From assembly GCA_015058655.1 (NCBI GenBank), contig SVBX01000011.1:1-64000 (forward strand): DNA of 64,000 nt, read 5' to 3'. The number at the start of each line of letters is the position of its first letter. Position 1 is the stretch's first letter. Shown piece after piece: positions 39,574-47,466 of this stretch. Origin of the DNA: Pseudoselenomonas ruminantium. GTDB taxonomy: Bacteria; Bacillota; Negativicutes; Selenomonadales; Selenomonadaceae. Under the pieces are notes generated by a model. It saw only the letters and a program-made list of their open reading frames with translations, was not told the origin of the DNA and made no database searches. The position numbers and the translations under genes are program-made.

Positions 39574-40731
39574 ATGAGCTGCAAGAATATAGCCATCCTG
39601 GGCTCTACCGGTTCCATCGGCACCCAGACCTTGGATGTGGTGCGGGAGCACCCGGAGCTTTTCCATGTGTCGGTGCTGGCAGCCAATGCCAGCGATGAAC
39701 TGCTGGAAAAGCAGATTGAGGAATTCCAGCCGGAACTGGCGGTGCTTTCTGATGAGTCTGCCTACCAGCGGCTGAAGTCCCGCTACCAGGGCAGGACGGA
39801 ACTGGCGGGAGGCCGCCAGGCCTTTATCGAAGCTGCCGCCTATGGCAATGTCCAGACGGTGGTCACTTCCATGATGGGGTTTGCAGGCCTTGAGCCCACC
39901 ATGAAGGCGCTGGAAGCTAAAAAAGACATTGCCCTGGCCAACAAGGAAACCCTGGTGGTGGCAGGTGAGCTGGTGACCCGCAAGGTGAGGGAGCAGGGGG
40001 TAAGGCTCCTGCCCGTGGACAGCGAGCACTGCGCCTTCTTCCAGTGCCTGCAGGGGGAGCAGAGCTCCAAGATTGAAAAGCTGCTCCTGACCTGCTCCGG
40101 CGGTCCTTTCCGGGGCAAGAAGAGGGAGCAGATAGGCAAGGCAACGGTAGAGCAGGTGCTGGCCCATCCCACCTGGAATATGGGCAGGAAAATCACCGTG
40201 GACTCTGCCTCCCTGGTGAACAAGGGACTGGAGGTTATCGAGGCCAAGTGGCTTTACGATGTGGACTATGACCAGATACAGGTGGTAGTGCATCCCCAGA
40301 GCATCATCCACTCCATGGTGCAGTTCGTGGATGGGGCGGTGATGGCCCAGCTGGGCAGCACGGATATGCGCCTGCCCATCCAGTACGCTCTCACCTATCC
40401 CGAGCGGCAGAGCGCTTCCTGGCCCCGGCTGGACTTCTGGCAGATGAAGGACCTGACCTTCGCCGAGCCGGATACGGAGACCTTCAAGGGGCTGAAATTC
40501 GCCTACGAGGCAGGCAAGATCGGCGGCACCATGCCCTGCATCTTCAACGCTGCCAACGAAGTGGCAGTGGCAGCTTTCCTCTCCGGCGACATCTATTTCC
40601 TGGATATTTACGACATCATCGAGGAAACCATGCTGAAGCGTGAGACCATCCTGGAGCCGGAGCTGGAGGAGCTTTTTGAAGAGGATAGATGGGCAAGGGA
40701 ATTTGCCAGAACGCTTTTGAAAAAGCAGTGA
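39574..40731 (+). CDS. dxr: 1-deoxy-D-xylulose-5-phosphate reductoisomerase
   Basis: 385 residues; second step of the MEP isoprenoid pathway. NADPH motif ILGSTGSIGTQTLDV (about 9-23), metal/substrate residues in PVDSEHCAFFQCLQ, and the NAANEVAVAAFLSG block are intact. Together with ispG it shows the MEP pathway feeding uppS. Confidence 0.98.
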   Translation: MSCKNIAILGSTGSIGTQTLDVVREHPELFHVSVLAANASDELLEKQIEEFQPELAVLSDESAYQRLKSRYQGRTELAGGRQAFIEAAAYGNVQTVVTSMMGFAGLEPTMKALEAKKDIALANKETLVVAGELVTRKVREQGVRLLPVDSEHCAFFQCLQGEQSSKIEKLLLTCSGGPFRGKKREQIGKATVEQVLAHPTWNMGRKITVDSASLVNKGLEVIEAKWLYDVDYDQIQVVVHPQSIIHSMVQFVDGAVMAQLGSTDMRLPIQYALTYPERQSASWPRLDFWQMKDLTFAEPDTETFKGLKFAYEAGKIGGTMPCIFNAANEVAVAAFLSGDIYFLDIYDIIEETMLKRETILEPELEELFEEDRWAREFARTLLKKQ

Positions 40732-40743
40732 TAAGTGACTTCT

Positions 40744-40863
40744 GCCTTCCCCTTGAGGGGAAGGGGGACCGCGAAGCGGTGGATGAGGTGTCAAGCTGGG
40801 GTTGCAAGTCTGACACCTCATCCGTCAGCCTTGCGGCTGACACCTTCCCCTCAAGGGGAAGGC
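40744..40863 (+). repeat. Palindromic repeat family R1, full copy (dxr-rseP gap)
   Basis: 120 bp: CCTTCCCCTTGAGGGGAAGG, then ACCGC-GAA-GCGGT and GGATGAGGTGTC. The mirrored half is GACACCTCATCC, CAGCC-TTG-CGGCTG and the outer hairpin. It sits between two co-directional operon genes, so it will be transcribed and form a large stem. Confidence 0.92.
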
Positions 40864-40879
40864 TAAGGACGGTGAAATA

Positions 40880-41920
40880 ATGTTAATTACTATAGCAGCC
40901 ACTATTTTCGTTTTGGGTCTGCTGGTACTGGTGCATGAGCTGGGGCACTTCATCACCGCCAAGCTGGCGGGGATGCGGGTGGACGAGTTTGCCATCGGCT
41001 TCGGGCCGAAGCTTTTCTCTGTCAAGAGAGGAGAGACTGTCTACTCCATTCGTGCTGTGCCTTTGGGCGGCTTCAACGACATCGCGGGCATGAATCCCGA
41101 GGACAATGATGCCGGGGAGCGGGGCTACTGCGAGCGCCCGGTGGGGCACCGCATGGTGGTTATACTGGCAGGGGTTTTCATGAACTTCCTGCTGCCTATC
41201 TTCCTTTTCTTTGTCATCTTCTTTTTCTCCGGCGTTTCTACGCCGAATCCTGAGCCTGTGCTGGGCACGGTGATGGCAGGCAAGCCGGCCTATGAGGCGG
41301 GCCTGCGGGACGGAGATAAGGTCATAGCCATTGACGGCAAGGCCATTGCCACCTGGACGGAGTTCACCGAGGCTGTCCAGGCCAGTGAGGAGGGGGCGCC
41401 CCTGGCCATGACTGTGCAGCGTGGGGCAGAGGAGCTGAAGTTTGAGGTGGCTCCCACCTATGACAAGAGCTCCAAGCGCAATGTGGTGGGGGTCATGAAT
41501 GCCCTTGAGCACAAGGATGTGGGCCTGGTGGATGCTGCCGTCATGGCAGTGCAGAAGACAGGCTATCTAATGTACATGATGGTGGATGCCCTTTACAGGC
41601 TCATGCTGGAGCTTTCCGGCAAGGACTTGGCGGGTCCCATCGGCGTGGCCCAGATGGCAGGGGAAGTGGCTCAGATGGGCATCGTGCCCCTGCTGAACTT
41701 CACGGCTTTCCTGAGCATCAACCTGGGACTGGTGAACCTTTTCCCCATCCCTGCTCTGGACGGCGGCCACTTCATCACCCTCTGCATCGAGGCAGTGCGG
41801 GGCAAGCCCCTTTCGCCCAAGGCCCTCTACTATATGCAGAGCGTGGGCGTAGGGCTGCTGATCCTCTTGATGCTCTTTGCCACGGCCAACGATATCATGC
41901 GGGTATTCACAGGAGGCTAA
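40880..41920 (+). CDS. rseP: RseP-family site-2 membrane zinc metalloprotease
   Basis: 346 residues, four membrane segments. The zinc site HELGHF is at about 19-24 and the second ligand motif FPIPALDGGHF is near 290-300. A PDZ domain lies between (about 115-195). It cleaves membrane-embedded anti-sigma factors or leftover signal peptides in relatives; the local substrate is unknown. It starts 16 bases after the R1 repeat. Confidence 0.96.
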   Translation: MLITIAATIFVLGLLVLVHELGHFITAKLAGMRVDEFAIGFGPKLFSVKRGETVYSIRAVPLGGFNDIAGMNPEDNDAGERGYCERPVGHRMVVILAGVFMNFLLPIFLFFVIFFFSGVSTPNPEPVLGTVMAGKPAYEAGLRDGDKVIAIDGKAIATWTEFTEAVQASEEGAPLAMTVQRGAEELKFEVAPTYDKSSKRNVVGVMNALEHKDVGLVDAAVMAVQKTGYLMYMMVDALYRLMLELSGKDLAGPIGVAQMAGEVAQMGIVPLLNFTAFLSINLGLVNLFPIPALDGGHFITLCIEAVRGKPLSPKALYYMQSVGVGLLILLMLFATANDIMRVFTGG

Positions 41921-41923
41921 AAA

Positions 41924-42997
41924 GTGTTTGAGAGAAAGAAAACACGGCAGATACATATAGGCAGCGTAGCCATCGGTGGCGGCGCACCTATCTCTGTCCA
42001 GTCCATGACCAATACCAAGACCACGGACACGGAAGCCACGGTGCAGCAGATCAAGGCGATCACTGCCGCGGGCTGCGATATCGTGCGGCTGGCGGTGCCG
42101 GATATGGCGGCGGCGGAGAATCTGGGCAACATCATCAAGGAAGTGAAGGTGCCCCTGGTGGCAGATATTCACTTCGACTACAAGCTGGCCCTGGAGGCCA
42201 TCCGTCAGGGCATCTCGGGCCTGCGGCTGAATCCCGGCAACATCGGCGGGGAGGAAAAGGTCAGGGCCGTGGTGCAGGAAGCCAAGGCTCACGGCATTCC
42301 CATCCGCATCGGGGTCAATGCCGGTTCCCTAGACAAGAAGATTCTGGAGAAACACGGCGGCGTCACGGCTGAGGGACTGGTAGAATCCGCCCTGCAGCAT
42401 GTGCGCATCCTGGAGCAGCAGGGCTTCTATGATATGAAGATTTCCCTCAAGGCTCACGATGTGCCCATGACCCTGGCTGCCTACCGCCTGATGAGCGAAA
42501 AGGTGGATTATCCCCTGCATCTGGGCATCACCGAGGCTGGCACGCCTAATACTGGCATCATCAAGTCTGCCGTGGGCATAGGCTCCCTGTTGGCAGAGGG
42601 CATTGGTGATACCTTCCGCATTTCCCTTACGGGAGACCCGGTGGTGGAGGTGAAGGTGGCCAACGAAATCCTGAAGGCCCTGGGGCTGAAGGAATACGGG
42701 CCTACCCTGGTGGCCTGTCCCACCTGTGGCCGCACCAGCATCGACCTGCCTGCCATTGCGGTGCAGGTGGAAAAGAAGCTGGAGAGTATCACTGAGCCCA
42801 TCGAGGTAGCCGTCATGGGCTGCGTGGTGAACGGCCCCGGTGAGGCCCGCGGCGCCGATGTGGGCATCGCCGGCGGCAAGGGGGAAGGCCTGGTCTTCCG
42901 CAAGGGAGAGATTGTCAGGAAAGTCCCCGAAAGCGAACTGGTCACAGAGCTTTTCAAGGAAATAGATGCAATACTGGAGGAACGAAAGAAAAAATGA
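41924..42997 (+). CDS. ispG: (E)-4-hydroxy-3-methylbut-2-enyl diphosphate synthase
   Basis: 357 residues; penultimate MEP-pathway enzyme with a [4Fe-4S] cluster. A TIM-barrel part (about 1-260) is followed by the cluster domain with [11 protein letters not shown] and [23 protein letters not shown] start. Its last codons overlap proS (ATGA). Confidence 0.98.
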   Translation: MFERKKTRQIHIGSVAIGGGAPISVQSMTNTKTTDTEATVQQIKAITAAGCDIVRLAVPDMAAAENLGNIIKEVKVPLVADIHFDYKLALEAIRQGISGLRLNPGNIGGEEKVRAVVQEAKAHGIPIRIGVNAGSLDKKILEKHGGVTAEGLVESALQHVRILEQQGFYDMKISLKAHDVPMTLAAYRLMSEKVDYPLHLGITEAGTPNTGIIKSAVGIGSLLAEGIGDTFRISLTGDPVVEVKVANEILKALGLKEYGPTLVACPTCGRTSIDLPAIAVQVEKKLESITEPIEVAVMGCVVNGPGEARGADVGIAGGKGEGLVFRKGEIVRKVPESELVTELFKEIDAILEERKKK

Positions 42998-44709
42998 GAG
43001 CAAGCAATTTATACGCGCCTACCCTGCGCAATACTCCTGCCGAGGCTGAGATCGTCAGCCATCAGCTCATGTACCGGGCAGGCCTCATGAGAAAGTCTGC
43101 CGGCGGCATGTACAACTTTCTGCCTTTGGGCTGGCGCACCATCCGCAAGATCGAGCAGATCATTCGGGAGGAAATGGACGCTGCCGGTGGCCAGGAAATC
43201 ATGATGCCCATCCTGCAGCCCTCGGAGCTGTGGGAAGAAAGCGGCCGCTGGGCAGCCTATGGCGCCGAGATGATGCGCATGAAGGACCGCCATGGCCGCG
43301 AATTCTGCATGGGCCCCACCCACGAGGAGATGATCACCGCCCTGGTGCGGGACGAGGTGCGCTCCTACAAGCAGCTGCCCTTGATGCTGTACCAGATTCA
43401 GGACAAGTTCCGGGACGAGCGCCGTCCCCGTTTCGGTCTCATGCGCAGCCGTGAGTTCATCATGAAGGATCTCTACTCCTTTGACAAGGATGCAGCGGGC
43501 ATGAACGAGTCCTACCAGAAGATGTACGATGCCTACAGCCGCATCTTCACCCGTTGCGGGCTGGAGTTCCGTCCCGTGGAGGCAGATAACGGCGCCATCG
43601 GCGGCGGCCATTCCCACGAGTTCACGGTGCTGGCCGAGGCTGGCGAGTCCAGCATAGCCTGCTGCTCTAAGTGTGACTATGCCGCCAGCGATGAGAAGGC
43701 AGAGCTGAAGGCTATCGTGGCTGAAAAGGAAGAAATGCTGCCCTTGGAAAAGGTGGCCACTCCCGGCACCAACACCATTGAGAAGCTGGCTGAGTTCCTG
43801 CAGGTGCCCACGGCCAAGACCATCAAGGCCATCGCCTACCAGACGGACAAGGGCGAGCTGGTGCTGGCCTTCGTCCGTGGCGACCATGAGGTGAACGAGG
43901 TGAAGCTCATCAACCTGCTGGAGGATGCCCAGGAGCTCACCATGGCAGAGGATGCAGCTATCCAAGCTGCAGGCGGCTGCCCCGGTTTCATGAGCCCCAT
44001 CGGCATCAAGAAGGGCATCAAGGTCATCGTTGACCATACAGTGATGCACATGTACAACGCCGTCACCGGCGCCAACGAGGCGGATGTCCATTACAAGAAT
44101 GTGACTCCGGAGCGTGACTTCAACAAGGACGCTATCACCGTGGCGGATATCCGCATGGTAGCCGAGGGTGATGCTTGCCCCAAGTGCGGCGCTCCCCTTA
44201 CCATGACCAGAGGCATCGAGGCCGGCCAGGTCTTCACCCTGGGCACCAAGTACAGCGAGGCCATGGGGGCCACCTTCCTTGACGAAGCAGGCAAGGAGCA
44301 GCCCCTGGTCATGGGCTGCTACGGCATCGGCGTAGGCCGCACCATGGCTGCCGCCATCGAGCAGCACAATGACGCAGACGGCATCGTCTGGCCCAGAGCT
44401 ATCGCCCCCTTCGAGGCTGTAGTGGCAGTGGTGAATGCCAAGAAGGACGACCAGCTGGCCTACGGCGAGGAAATCTATGCCGAACTCAAGAAAGAGGGCA
44501 TAGATGTCCTGCTGGATGACCGCAAGGAGCGGGCCGGAGTGAAGTTCAAGGACTGCGACCTCATCGGCTATCCCCTGCGCGTCACCATCGGTCCCAAGGC
44601 CGTGGAGGAAGGCACCATCGAGCTGAAAATCCGCAAGACCGGCGAGGTCATCACCTGCAGTCGGGAGGAGTATTTGGAGAAGGTCAGGGAGATACTGAAG
44701 ACCCTTTGA
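42994..44709 (+). CDS. proS: Prolyl-tRNA synthetase
   Basis: 571 residues, the bacterial class II form with an inserted editing domain (about 225-400) between motifs 2 and 3. Class II motifs: motif 2 at [20 protein letters not shown], motif 3 at [19 protein letters not shown]. The C-terminal anticodon domain is present. It ends the envelope run and is followed by a terminator. Confidence 0.98.
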   Translation: MRASNLYAPTLRNTPAEAEIVSHQLMYRAGLMRKSAGGMYNFLPLGWRTIRKIEQIIREEMDAAGGQEIMMPILQPSELWEESGRWAAYGAEMMRMKDRHGREFCMGPTHEEMITALVRDEVRSYKQLPLMLYQIQDKFRDERRPRFGLMRSREFIMKDLYSFDKDAAGMNESYQKMYDAYSRIFTRCGLEFRPVEADNGAIGGGHSHEFTVLAEAGESSIACCSKCDYAASDEKAELKAIVAEKEEMLPLEKVATPGTNTIEKLAEFLQVPTAKTIKAIAYQTDKGELVLAFVRGDHEVNEVKLINLLEDAQELTMAEDAAIQAAGGCPGFMSPIGIKKGIKVIVDHTVMHMYNAVTGANEADVHYKNVTPERDFNKDAITVADIRMVAEGDACPKCGAPLTMTRGIEAGQVFTLGTKYSEAMGATFLDEAGKEQPLVMGCYGIGVGRTMAAAIEQHNDADGIVWPRAIAPFEAVVAVVNAKKDDQLAYGEEIYAELKKEGIDVLLDDRKERAGVKFKDCDLIGYPLRVTIGPKAVEEGTIELKIRKTGEVITCSREEYLEKVREILKTL

Positions 44710-44726
44710 TATTTATCCAAAACAAG

Positions 44727-44766
44727 GCCCTAAAATCGGAAGCATTTCCGGTTTTAGGGCTTTTCT
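44727..44766 (+). terminator. Terminator of proS
   Basis: A 15-bp stem (44727-44741 with 44746-44760, one G-T, loop GCAT) followed by TTTTC. Confidence 0.95.
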
Positions 44767-44769
44767 AGT

Positions 44770-44824
44770 ACCTGCTTTTGTCTGATATATAGGGTAGAGG
44801 TAATCTTTTTTTATGAAAGCAGGT
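44770..44824 (+). promoter_or_regulatory. Recombinase promoter flanked by a 9-bp inverted repeat
   Basis: TTGTCT (44778-44783), 17-base spacer, TAATCT (44801-44806) form a promoter. ACCTGCTTT (44770-44778) and AAAGCAGGT (44816-44824) are exact inverted repeats around it, and the right arm covers the recombinase ribosome site (CAGGTG). This could be an operator, a hairpin that hides the ribosome site, or a chance match. Confidence 0.6.
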
Positions 44825-44831
44825 GACGATC

Positions 44832-45449
44832 ATGAGCGGAGCAGTATACGGTTATGTGCGTGTCAGCAGCATGGATCAGAAGGAGGACAGGCAGCTCAGG
44901 GCCATGCGTGAAAAGGGCGTGGCCGATAAGAACATCTATGTGGACAAAATCTCCGGCAAGGATTTCAACCGTCCCATGTATAGGAAGCTGATGAAGAAAG
45001 TACGCATGGGAGACTTGATCTATATCAAGAGCATAGACAGGCTGGGCCGCAACTATGAGGAGATTATCGAGCAGTGGCGTATCCTGACCAAGGAGAAGCA
45101 AGTGGACATTGCCGTGATAGATATGATGTCTCTGGATACCAGAGTGCATAAGAACCTTCTGGGGACTTTTGTAAGTGATGTCTTCCTCTATGTGCTTTCC
45201 TTCGTGGCAGAGAATGAGCGCATGAATATCAGGCAGCGCCAAAGGGAGGGAATCGAAGCAGCCAGGCTCAAGGGCGTGCATCTGGGGCGCCCTGCCAGAT
45301 CTCTGCCCCGGAATTTTGAGCATATAGCAGGCCTCTGGCTGGCACATGAGATTTCCGGCAAAGAAGGGGCAGCCACATGCGGTCTGCCCCTGTCCACCTT
45401 TTATAGAAAATGCAAAGAAATGCAAAAGAATCAGCCACCGCAAAAGTAG
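44832..45449 (+). CDS. Serine recombinase (resolvase/invertase type)
   Basis: 205 residues. The N-terminal catalytic domain has the nucleophile serine in YGYVRVSSMDQ (about S12), the active-site arginines in KSIDRLGRN, and GTFVSDVFLYVLSFVAENER leading into the long E helix. The C-terminal 50 residues hold a helix-turn-helix (ATCGLPLSTFYRKCKEM). Catalytic-then-HTH order is that of Tn3 resolvases and Hin/Pin invertases, not IS607 TnpA, which has its HTH first. The ATG at 44832 is chosen over GTG 44823, which lies in the ribosome site. It sits directly upstream of two 28-bp palindromes that are plausible crossover sites. Confidence 0.9.
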   Translation: MSGAVYGYVRVSSMDQKEDRQLRAMREKGVADKNIYVDKISGKDFNRPMYRKLMKKVRMGDLIYIKSIDRLGRNYEEIIEQWRILTKEKQVDIAVIDMMSLDTRVHKNLLGTFVSDVFLYVLSFVAENERMNIRQRQREGIEAARLKGVHLGRPARSLPRNFEHIAGLWLAHEISGKEGAATCGLPLSTFYRKCKEMQKNQPPQK

Positions 45450-45463
45450 TGGCTGATTCTTTT
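45424..45463 (+). terminator. Bidirectional terminator overlapping the recombinase stop
   Basis: AAAAGAATCAGCCAC (45424-45438) pairs perfectly with 45449-45463, loop CGCAAAAGTA; A-run and T-run on either side. The recombinase stop codon lies in the loop region, so its transcript is cut off before the downstream palindromes. Confidence 0.93.
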
Positions 45464-45485
45464 AATGGGCAATATCTTATATGCA

Positions 45486-45513
45486 TATCTCAAAAGGTAT
45501 ACCTTATGGGATA
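45486..45513 (+). repeat. Candidate crossover site L (28-bp imperfect palindrome)
   Basis: Half-sites TATCTCAAAAGGTA and TACCTTATGGGATA are complementary at 12 of 14 positions, centred on a TA dinucleotide. Length and two-base centre match serine-recombinase crossover sites. The 20 bases from 45486 to 45505 recur exactly, inverted, at 45610-45629. Confidence 0.75.
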
Positions 45514-45556
45514 TGTCTTTTTAAAGTCAATAACAAAAGATTCGGAATATATTTTC

Positions 45557-45585
45557 TTGATTTTGCAGGGAGGAAATGATACACT
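45557..45585 (+). promoter_or_regulatory. Promoter inside the putative invertible segment
   Basis: TTGATT (45557-45562), 17-base spacer, TACACT (45580-45585), pointing at the TnpB-like gene. On the opposite strand TTGACT lies near site L, but without a clear -10. Inversion between the two palindromes would turn this promoter away from the gene. Confidence 0.55.
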
Positions 45586-45601
45586 ACTAGGAGAATATAT
45601 A

Positions 45602-45629
45602 TTTCTTAAAAGGTATACCTTTTGAGATA
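45602..45629 (+). repeat. Candidate crossover site R (28-bp imperfect palindrome)
   Basis: Half-sites TTTCTTAAAAGGTA and TACCTTTTGAGATA match at 12 of 14 positions around a central TA. The outer half is the exact inverse of the outer half of site L; the inner halves differ. Centre-to-centre distance between the two sites is 116 bp. Confidence 0.75.
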
Positions 45630-45665
45630 ATTCTTCTCTTTTTGTGGTGATGAAATGGGACTGGC

Positions 45666-47060
45666 GTGAAAAAGACATCTGAAGAAATTATTACCAAAAC
45701 AGTTTGGCAGTACAGCAAGCCGTTGCCTTCGGAGACCTTGGCTTTCCTGCAGGGGATTGCGGAGGATTACGGCAAGGTCAAGAATTTCGTTTACGGCAGG
45801 TACTCCGGCATCAAGAATATGAACCGATTGGTGCCGGTTTACGATGTGCTGAATGAAATGAGGCATTGCGGCCTGCGGGCCCAGCTGAATTTGCCCGCGG
45901 CCTACTATGAGCTGGCGGTGTCGGAAGCTGTTACGGATATCCGTAGCATGTGGGGCATGCTGAAAAACAAGTTGCGTGACCTCATCAATGCCAACGAGAA
46001 CCTTTCGGCAGATGACCGCGCTTATCTGCGTACTGTTTTGAAGATAAACAGTGTATTTTCCGCCATCTTGAACAGGCAGGAGCATGAACTGCCCAGCAAA
46101 GTCGTGGGACTGGAAATAGATGCCAAGCGGCTGAACAATCTTATATGCCGTCTGGTGAGAAAACATTTGCAGCAACCCAAGACAAACAGCCAGGCAGGGT
46201 TCAAGGTCATGCCTGCAGGCTATCGCTACAAGGAGCAAGGCCTTTACCTGGTGAGCAGGCAGCCGAGGAAGCGGATTTGCATTCCCCTCAGGGACAGCAA
46301 CACTTCCAGCAGGCAGCTGCATATCGTCCTCAAAGGGGATATAGCAGTGATTGCCATGCCGGTGGATGTATGTGCCAGGAAGAGCCCGGATGCCCAGAAT
46401 ATCCTTTATGCCTACATAGGCTACAAGGATATGCTTACTCTGTCCAACGGGCATGTATACGGGGAGAACCTGAACAAACTGGTGACACCTGAGACAGAAA
46501 GGCTCTATGAGAAGAACAGGGAGCGCAGGAAGCAGTATGATGCCTATCGCCAAAGCAAAGAGAATGGGAATCTGAAAAAAGCAGAAAGCATCCTGGCTAA
46601 TAACCTGGGCAAGGAGAAATACCTCAGGATCAAGCAGCGGGAGAGGGAAAAGACGGCCAATTATATCAATGCCGAACTGAACCGCCTGCTGCGCGAGGAG
46701 AAGCCCTGCCGGATAGTGATAACCAAGCCCATCCTCAAGGGAGGCAAGAAGCTCTCCTATGCAGCTGCCAACAGGAGGCTCACCAGGAGCTTCAACGGCT
46801 ATATCCGTGAAAAGCTGGCTTACAAGTGCCGCCTTCATGGCATCGAGCTGGAGCAGATAAGCCCCTACGCCACAGCGTCCACCTGTTCAGGATGCGGCGG
46901 AGAGGGAAAGCGAGAGCAATACGACTTCATCTGCGAAAACTGCGGCCTCAAACTTCCCGCAGCCCTGAATACTGCCAGGAATATAGAAAAGCTGGCTGGA
47001 TTCAAGCCTTCCCCTTTGGGGAAGGGGGACCGCGAAGCGGTGGATGAGGTTGCGACATAA
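45666..47060 (+). CDS. TnpB-family protein with apparently inactivated RuvC site
   Basis: 464 residues. The N-terminal wedge/helical part has GKVKNFVYGRYSG and LPAAYYELAVSEAVTDIRSM. The RuvC-I region reads ILYAYIGYKDMLTLSNG, with Tyr250 where active TnpB has Asp. RuvC-II reads CRIVITKPILKGG, with Thr353 instead of Glu. RuvC-III reads LKLPAALNTARNI, with Ala433 instead of Asp. The zinc ribbon is kept (C407, C410, C424, C427: CSGC and CENC). All three catalytic acids thus seem lost in a full-length reading frame. The last 17 residues come from an R1 repeat. The GTG start lacks a strong ribosome site and is uncertain. Likely an RNA-guided DNA-binding protein without cleavage; this is inferred. 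Confidence 0.8.
   Translation: MKKTSEEIITKTVWQYSKPLPSETLAFLQGIAEDYGKVKNFVYGRYSGIKNMNRLVPVYDVLNEMRHCGLRAQLNLPAAYYELAVSEAVTDIRSMWGMLKNKLRDLINANENLSADDRAYLRTVLKINSVFSAILNRQEHELPSKVVGLEIDAKRLNNLICRLVRKHLQQPKTNSQAGFKVMPAGYRYKEQGLYLVSRQPRKRICIPLRDSNTSSRQLHIVLKGDIAVIAMPVDVCARKSPDAQNILYAYIGYKDMLTLSNGHVYGENLNKLVTPETERLYEKNRERRKQYDAYRQSKENGNLKKAESILANNLGKEKYLRIKQREREKTANYINAELNRLLREEKPCRIVITKPILKGGKKLSYAAANRRLTRSFNGYIREKLAYKCRLHGIELEQISPYATASTCSGCGGEGKREQYDFICENCGLKLPAALNTARNIEKLAGFKPSPLGKGDREAVDEVAT
47005..47050 (+). repeat. Palindromic repeat family R1, half copy at the TnpB 3' end
   Basis: AGCCTTCCCCTTTGGGGAAGG, then ACCGC-GAA-GCGGT and GGATGAGGT. Only the left half is present; it is read in frame as the C-terminal tail of the TnpB-like protein. 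Confidence 0.88.
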
Positions 47061-47300
47061 GCGTAAATTTTAACGAATGCAATTAAAGATTAACCCTGCC
47101 CAACTTGCGGATAAACAGCCAATACCTGTTTCAGCGATCAGCACTGCAAAGCGGACAGTTAATAAAGCCCCGCAAGGGCGAAGCAAAACACGGCCTTATC
47201 TGAGGGAACATCCTTTTCTTGTAGGCCAAGACCGTGGCTTTACACGGAGCGAAGCAGGCGGCTCGCCGTCAGCAGGCACAGGGGTGCCAAGATAATTCAT
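47061..47300 (+). ncRNA. Candidate guide/omega-like RNA region downstream of TnpB
   Basis: No supported gene in about 400 bases to 47466. Several helices are visible: CCCCGCAAGGGC (near 47168), CACGGCCT pairing with AGGCC plus CCGTG (47190-47232), GGCGGCTCGCC (near 47258), and GGCAC-AGGG-GTGCC (47275-47288). Active TnpB and TnpB-like repressors take a guide RNA encoded at or just past the 3' end of their gene; this structured GC-rich tract, ending in AT-rich sequence at about 47290, fits that position. The role and both ends are inferred. Confidence 0.4.
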
Positions 47301-47466
47301 ATGATATTTTTATTTGAAAGAGGGGGGACATACTCTCCAAGGGAAGCTGCATGAGAAAATGGGGAGATGATAGCCCTGTGCAAAGAACTCCTGCAGCCTA
47401 TTTTATTTGTCAAAACTAAAAGAAAGATATAAAAGTGTTGGGATTCTATCTGAGAGGGTGAAGCAT

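Noticed and set aside
45410-45625. 71-codon frame running from the recombinase 3' end across both palindromes
   Set aside because: It passes through a perfect terminator and both inverted repeats; no start signal.
44832-47060. Standard IS607 transposon (serine tnpA plus tnpB)
   Set aside because: The recombinase has catalytic domain first and HTH last, unlike IS607 TnpA; the TnpB RuvC acids are lost; no element ends were seen.
47077-47295. 72-codon plus-strand open frame after the TnpB-like gene
   Set aside because: No ribosome site, low-complexity basic/proline composition, and it lies over several hairpins; better explained as structured RNA.
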